A DNA stretch of 11,603 nucleotides from Spongospora subterranea (Eukaryota; Endomyxa; Phytomyxea; Plasmodiophorida; Plasmodiophoridae): positions 16,624 to 28,226 of the forward strand of contig OUQQ01000635.1 in the NCBI GenBank assembly GCA_900404475.1, given 5' to 3'. This document shows positions 8,081 to 11,603 of this stretch, one piece after another. The notes beneath the pieces are model-generated. The model saw nothing but the letters and a program-made list of their open reading frames with translations. It was not told the origin of the DNA and searched no databases. A program made the translations under genes and the position numbers. Positions within the stretch are counted from its first letter, which is position 1. The number at the start of each line of letters is the position of its first letter.

Positions 8081-8500
8081 GGTGGATTCGACAATAATTG
8101 AGAAATAACAAGTTCAGAGTCCCATCGGAATCCGTGTTCGGAGTTTCGGCTTCGCCAGGCGCCAGCGCTGGCTATTATTGGTACCAACCAACTGCCAATT
8201 GCCAACCCACGCACTTGTTCTAGATAAATGTGCCACCCAAGAAATGAAATGTGTACAGTACCAAACCAAGAAAGGAAATGAACCTCTCACGCCGCTAATT
8301 ACTGCGCGTGTCCGGGATCGATCGATGCCGATGGTGGCAGTGAATGGAAACGGGGTGTATTTATCCGCGAAGAAACACCTGACCCAATAATCTGGCAACA
8401 GACTACCAACCAAGACGTAAGCGTTTCAACTTTATCTGTGCAATTGGCAGATAAAGAAGATTTTCTGGATCATTATACGAGTTGCCTATAGCTGCTCAGA
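8081..8500. other. Upstream region of copy 3, no identifiable gene
   Basis: This should include the copy 3 promoter. A minus-strand CCAAT lies near 8176-8180, about 100 bases upstream of the ATG, and a 12-base perfect palindrome sits at 8161-8172. No clear TATA box is seen. A 70-codon plus-strand frame (8178-8390) has no recognisable motif or homologue in the window. Weak similarity to the region upstream of copy 1 is limited to roughly 8085-8135. Repeat R is absent here. Confidence 0.4.
8161..8172. promoter_or_regulatory. 12-bp perfect palindrome upstream of copy 3
   Basis: GCCAGCGCTGGC equals its own reverse complement. It lies about 80 bases upstream of the copy 3 start codon and next to a partly overlapping GGCGCC. 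It could be a dimeric transcription-factor site, but nothing comparable was found upstream of copies 1 or 2, so chance cannot be excluded. Confidence 0.2.
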
Positions 8501-8567
8501 GGGCACAGGCAACCCTTTCATCTCGCTGGATCAGATAATATCTGCAACAACATCCTCCCACTCGAAG

Positions 8568-8810
8568 ATGGAATCGTTTCGGGCATTCACTACTCATCCT
8601 CATCGTTCAGTCGTTCCACAGTCTCCCATACTCACTACAGACTCGAAACTTTCGCGAAGCCGACCTCGTGGCCCCCTCTCGGACGAAGAGAATGATCGTC
8701 GACGGCGGCAGGGGTTGTGCTCTTATTGCAGAGGTTCTCATTCGATTGAGCAATGTCCTGCGATCGCTCGCAAAGACCAATACAACGCTTCCAATTTGAA
8801 TTACATTTAA
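8568..8810 (+). pseudogene. Gag C-terminus with zinc knuckle (element C)
   Basis: An 80-codon open frame contains SDEENDRRRRQGLCSYCRG. The basic run directly before the knuckle is typical of nucleocapsid. The knuckle at 8718-8756 is C-x2-C-x3-H-x4-C, one residue shorter than the usual C-x2-C-x4-H-x4-C. The frame stops shortly after, before the protease, so Gag and protease are now separated by a frame change. The capsid part upstream is almost entirely missing. Confidence 0.7.
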
Positions 8811-8845
8811 TTTGCGTCGGCTTCTACTTTCCCGTTTTTTGTTTC

Positions 8846-9178
8846 AAGAGTCAAGACGGAGTTGTGATCCACTTTGGTACTGATCGTCTATTGGATAGTG
8901 GGGCTTGCACAGATTTAATGGACGCCGCATTCACCACCAAACACAATATACTTATCCAACCTACCCACACGCCAATAACAGTCTCTAGTTTCAGCCGGCA
9001 CCAAATTGTGATTGGTAAAGAATCGGACACATGCGTCTGCATGTGCATGAGTTTTCCCGCAACGCTTCTTTCCCCATTGTCAACAACTTAACATTCCTTA
9101 TTCTTCTAGGCTATTCGTGTTTGGTGAAGCACAATCCAACTGTGGATCGGATATCCCGCTCCCTTTGGTTTCCGTGTG
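8846..9178 (+). pseudogene. Retropepsin fragment (element C)
   Basis: The active-site motif LLDSGACTDLMD lies near 8886-8921 with the catalytic Asp-Ser-Gly intact. It is followed by a hydrophobic stretch typical of Ty3/Gypsy proteases. The closing block, ILLGYSCLVKHNPTVD, lies near 9100-9147 in a different frame. A stop near 9088-9090 separates them. In intact elements this closing block leads into the linker before RT, and here that linker can be followed (FADVFDYKKADSLQPHR near 9290-9340). Confidence 0.8.
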
Positions 9179-9289
9179 TAATGCATTGACTCGGGACACA
9201 GACCGTTAACCCCTGAAATACAGCCCTCATCCCTTCATCTGTACCCTCCATCTCATCCAATTCTATTCTTTCTGATGCATGCATCCAAT

Positions 9290-9787
9290 TTGCCGACGTT
9301 TTCGACTACAAAAAAGCAGATTCACTCCAGCCACATCGCGCCTATGTTTGCTCGATCGATCTAGAACCTTGGTCTGTGCCTCCGTTCGGCCCAATTTTTC
9401 AGCTGTCCATTCTTGAAACCGCCGCTCTCCGCGAGTACATTTATGATAATTTGCGTAAGGGATTCAATCGTCCATCTTCGTCTTGCAGCTCGCCCGTCAG
9501 GTTTGTCGAAAAGAAGGACAAATTTCTTCGTGTATTTGATGATTATCGGCAACTCAAGTCAATTACTATTAAAAATCGGTACTCCCTTCCCCTTCCCTAG
9601 TCAGCGCCATTTTGTCTAGTGTTAGTTCTGGAATGGTGTTTTCTAAGATAGATCTTCGAAGTGCATACACTCTTGTTCGCATCATGGAAGGCGATGAATG
9701 GAAAACAGCCTGCCGGACATAATTTGGTCTGTTTGAGAATTTTGGCCTGGCCAACGCCCCAATTCTTTTCCAAAAATTCATGAACAC
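9290..9787 (+). pseudogene. N-terminal half of reverse transcriptase (element C)
   Basis: The RT start is plain. PPFGPIFQLSILETAALREY begins at about 9379, followed by GFNRPSSS, FVEKKDKFLRVFDDYRQL, and [12 protein letters not shown] up to the TAG at 9598-9600. After a one-base frame change it continues with [11 protein letters not shown] and [15 protein letters not shown] at 9720-9722 follows, then a shortened NAP block. The catalytic YxDD motif is missing because of the deletion. Of RT, only finger and early palm parts survive. Confidence 0.85.
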
Positions 9788-9820
9788 GGTCGACATTACT
9801 TTTCCGTACCGAGCCCTGGT

Positions 9821-10230
9821 TTGTGCCCCAATCCTGCTGTTGTCGACATGATCTCTCATCTCCATGATGTACAGAAGCAACTCCAGATGACTCTGCGTAA
9901 ATCGGTTGATACGATGAAACGCTTCGCAGATTTGAAGCTTCGTCCACATCCGAACCATAACGTTGATGATAACGTATGGATGATTCGAGAATCTATCCCA
10001 TCGAAACGGCCAAAGAATAGGTCCTTTTCCCATTTTTTTTTGGGATTATCAACCCTGTCGCCTATGATTTTCAACCACGATTTGACGGCAGCGCGATCGC
10101 AGTGCCTCCTGTCGTACCTAAAGCCGAGTGGGACCTGCCAAAGAAATCTCGTTTACACCGGGTTTTTTCATTCGTCGTTGTTGGAACCCTACGCCGCCAA
10201 TGAATTGCCAGGTTCCAAGCAATTAAGAAA
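9821..10230 (+). pseudogene. Integrase C-terminal region (element C)
   Basis: The segment ISHLHDVQKQLQ and a following DLKLRPHPNHNVDDNVWM block are the linker and start of the SH3-like fold at the end of Gypsy integrases. The GPF/Y module follows as GPFP near 10020-10031 and NPVAYDF near 10050-10072, split by a frame change at a run of nine T. The end, HSSLLEPYAANELPG (near 10170-10213), is the standard segment that precedes the chromodomain in chromoviruses, but no chromodomain follows because element E begins. The DDE catalytic core is absent. Confidence 0.82.
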
Positions 10231-10850
10231 ATTGGCGCTTTTAGAGGGGATCAAAAATTCCTGATAAATCCTCGTTCCAGGTTACCTTGGATGTAGGCTT
10301 GCAATACGGGTTCTTCTTTTTTGCTATATATGGAATAGCAGGGCTTATACAGGAGGGCTTCAGTATCTTCACAGCCAATCGACACCGGGTCGATGTGGTG
10401 GCAAACTCTCTGCACGTTGCTTGAAAAAGACGTCGGCGAAACCGGCATATTGGATCGGAAATTGAACAGCCTCGTGATCCTCCTCATTCTCATCGAAGAT
10501 TTTGCCGGGCAATCCCACCTCGTCCATTCTTGTTTTGGCCAGCTACTACATCTTCAGGGCAAAATTTGGTGAGTCGAGCGCCGCGATTGTGAGGTTCTGC
10601 CAATCGGAGAATGGGTTGGCTTGTTAAAGGAACGCCATCCCGAGGACAATCGGGTTTGCCGAGCTGTCGATCAGGAAGAACTTGGCGCGAAACTGGATAG
10701 CGGCGATGGAAATCTGAAGATGGCGAAGTCTTCCTGACCGGAGATGTCTGTCATCGATAACGGTAAGAGGGTTTGGGTTGGTGAGAGTCTCCAGCGGAAT
10801 CTGATGGAGCCGAGCGAATTTCCCATCGATCAACAATGACGGTATCAATA
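10220..10850 (-). mobile_element. Element E: protease and RT start of an element A-type retrotransposon
   Basis: On the minus strand the protease part (10624-about 10850) ends with FLIDSSANPIVLGMAFL, nearly the same as in element A. The linker follows, with LDEVGLPGKIFDENEE near 10525-10475. Next comes the start of RT with LLYKPCYSIYSKKEEPVLQ and GNLERGFIRNF, ending at the TGA near 10259-10261. A few more residues of the next RT block can be read before the element breaks off against element C. The protease has a short internal deletion. LLID is followed directly by GKFARLHQIPLE, so the Gly-Ala-Thr part of the active site is gone. The upper end abuts repeat R at about 10850. Confidence 0.82.
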
Positions 10851-11111
10851 GTATCGGTTCCAGTCTTGCAATACTGCAATCAAGAGAGGGAGTCAGCAAT
10901 CGTGAGTTGTGCAAAAACTCCTCCTGGCACCATTTCACAGATAGAAGGCATACGATGAGACTAGGATTGAGATGGACATCCAGATTTGCCAGATCACTTT
11001 ACAGTTCATCATTAACTGCGATCACGGTACCTCAAGACGACTGTTATGTTTTTGAAACTGATCAGATCATGCAGCTGCGACGGCCTCAGTCCTTGACAGC
11101 CTCAATTTAAT
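10850..11111. repeat. Repeat R, right copy (contiguous with the gene 3' flank)
   Basis: This is the counterpart of 5128-5362, sharing the same landmark strings in the same order. Here it runs without interruption into the 3' flank of copy 4, whereas in the left copy element B separates the two. Relative to the left copy it has about 15 extra bases near 11063-11078. No coding function is apparent on either strand. Confidence 0.75.
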
Positions 11112-11288
11112 ATTGCTCAGGCCAGGTCGAACAGATTATTGTGCCATGGGACATATATCGAAGAGACAGTCAGATGTGACAATCTGAGTTTGACACGAGG
11201 ATCAAGATCGTTACAGTTTACACACAAGAATCATTAAACTGTCCATGACGTGTATTCGTGACAGGTAGTTTTGGATTAATTGTCTCAG
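11112..11288 (-). repeat. Conserved 3' flank of copy 4
   Basis: Downstream flank of copy 4, matching 6399-6582 beside copy 3. Landmarks are CAGATTATTGTGCCATGGGA near 11130 and the identical 44-base block at 11230-11273. That block contains the same potential hairpin. The order R, flank, gene end shows that all three were duplicated together. Confidence 0.75.
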
Positions 11289-11603
11289 TTAATTGAGCCT
11301 TGTTTCTTGGTTGGGTTGGAATTGATTGGGCAAGATATTGTTGTTGGCGCCGTCATTATCACCAAGCTTTACCATGGGGCCGTCATCAGGATTAATCTTC
11401 CTCATTTTATCGGCAATGCGATGCAAAACTCGAGACAGGAGTTGAATGAGACCACTTTCAGTGTCTGGATTCCTATCCCAAACAGGCTGCCGTCTTGCTG
11501 TAGTGCGTCGTAGCATTTGGTCTAGAATGCCAACCTTCAAGTATTCCACATAGTCATCTGGAATGTGTCCATACATTTCTAACAGTTTCACACATGCATT
11601 CCA
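11289..11603 (-). CDS. Copy 4: C-terminal part of a secreted-protein family member (cut by window edge)
   Basis: The minus frame is open from the window edge (WNACVKLLEM) to the TAA at 11289-11291, 104 codons plus stop. It corresponds to residues 393-477 of copy 3. The first 98 bases at the edge (11506-11603) differ from copy 3 (6807-6904) at one base, a Met to Leu change. A four-codon in-frame length difference follows next to the Arg cluster, then WDRNP-TES and LLSRVL-RIA blocks. Copy 4 continues about 30 residues past the point where copy 3 changes frame, with an Asn/Gln-rich tail (GANNNILPNQFQPNQETRLN). This longer tail is probably the ancestral end, since the same DNA is still present but frameshifted downstream of the copy 3 stop. 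Function is unknown. Confidence 0.8.
   Translation of the reverse strand, partial: WNACVKLLEMYGHIPDDYVEYLKVGILDQMLRRTTARRQPVWDRNPDTESGLIQLLSRVLHRIADKMRKINPDDGPMVKLGDNDGANNNILPNQFQPNQETRLN

Larger units (their letters stand above)
8500..10230 (+). mobile_element. Element C: decayed chromovirus with RT joined to integrase C-terminus
   Basis: Plus-strand Gypsy remnant in canonical order: the end of Gag with a zinc knuckle, retropepsin, the start of RT, then the integrase C-terminal region. The RT runs up to the ANAPILFQKFMN block (about 9755-9787), which in intact elements comes just before the catalytic YxDD. It then passes within about 40 bases into the integrase segment VVDMISHLHDVQ (from about 9839). 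The rest of RT, RNase H and the integrase core are therefore deleted. Stops and frame changes are scattered throughout: 9598-9600, 9720-9722 and two T-homopolymer shifts near 10030 and 10165. The right end meets element E, of opposite orientation, near 10220. No LTRs were found. The sequence type differs from A and E and may be the same lineage as element B. Confidence 0.85.

Noticed and set aside
8178..8390. 70-codon plus-strand ORF between copy 3 and element C
   Set aside because: No domain, no paralogue in the window and no clear start context; it is more likely a chance frame in the copy 3 upstream region.
1740..10850. Repeat-induced point mutation as the cause of retroelement decay
   Set aside because: The visible damage is mainly indels, homopolymer frame changes and large deletions; no obvious excess of TA-rich stop codons is seen, though I could not count dinucleotides.

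Overview
The window is eukaryotic, most likely from a filamentous fungus (a basidiomycete, possibly a rust-type biotroph, though this is only a guess). The evidence is wreckage of several Ty3/Gypsy chromoviruses, with a CCHC zinc knuckle, retropepsin, reverse transcriptase, integrase C-terminus and chromodomain. These lie around an intron-free family of predicted secreted proteins that I do not recognise. No rRNA, tRNA, CRISPR array or bacterial-style operon is visible.

The organising feature is a direct tandem array of four copies of one gene family, all on the minus strand. Copy 1 (1-359) is the intact N-terminal part of a gene that leaves the window on the left. Copy 2 (about 3767-5120) is a decayed pseudogene. 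Copy 3 (6647-8080) is a complete 477-codon ORF. Copy 4 (11289-11603) is the intact C-terminal part of a gene that leaves the window on the right. The proteins start with a signal peptide and share an 'SSPAHSTK' cleavage-region motif. A Ser/Pro-rich variable region follows, then a basic patch and a cysteine-containing, probably helical C-terminal domain.

The spacers hold retroelement debris. Element A (about 1740-3660, minus) keeps Gag, zinc knuckle, protease and part of RT. Element B (about 5363-6398, plus) keeps the start of Gag and a chromodomain with everything between deleted. Element C (about 8500-10230, plus) keeps zinc knuckle, protease and half of RT joined by a deletion to the integrase C-terminus. 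Element E (about 10220-10850, minus) keeps protease and the start of RT, and belongs to the same family as A. All are dead through stops, frameshifts and deletions.

The duplicated unit is larger than the gene. A block of about 235 bp (5128-5362 and 10850-11111) and the 3' flank of the gene (6399-6646 and 11112-11288) are shared between two array intervals. In one interval the two blocks are contiguous; in the other they are split by element B. That gives a paralogous empty site for the insertion. The stretches 360-1740 and 8081-8500 hold nothing I can identify beyond the upstream regions of copies 1 and 3.
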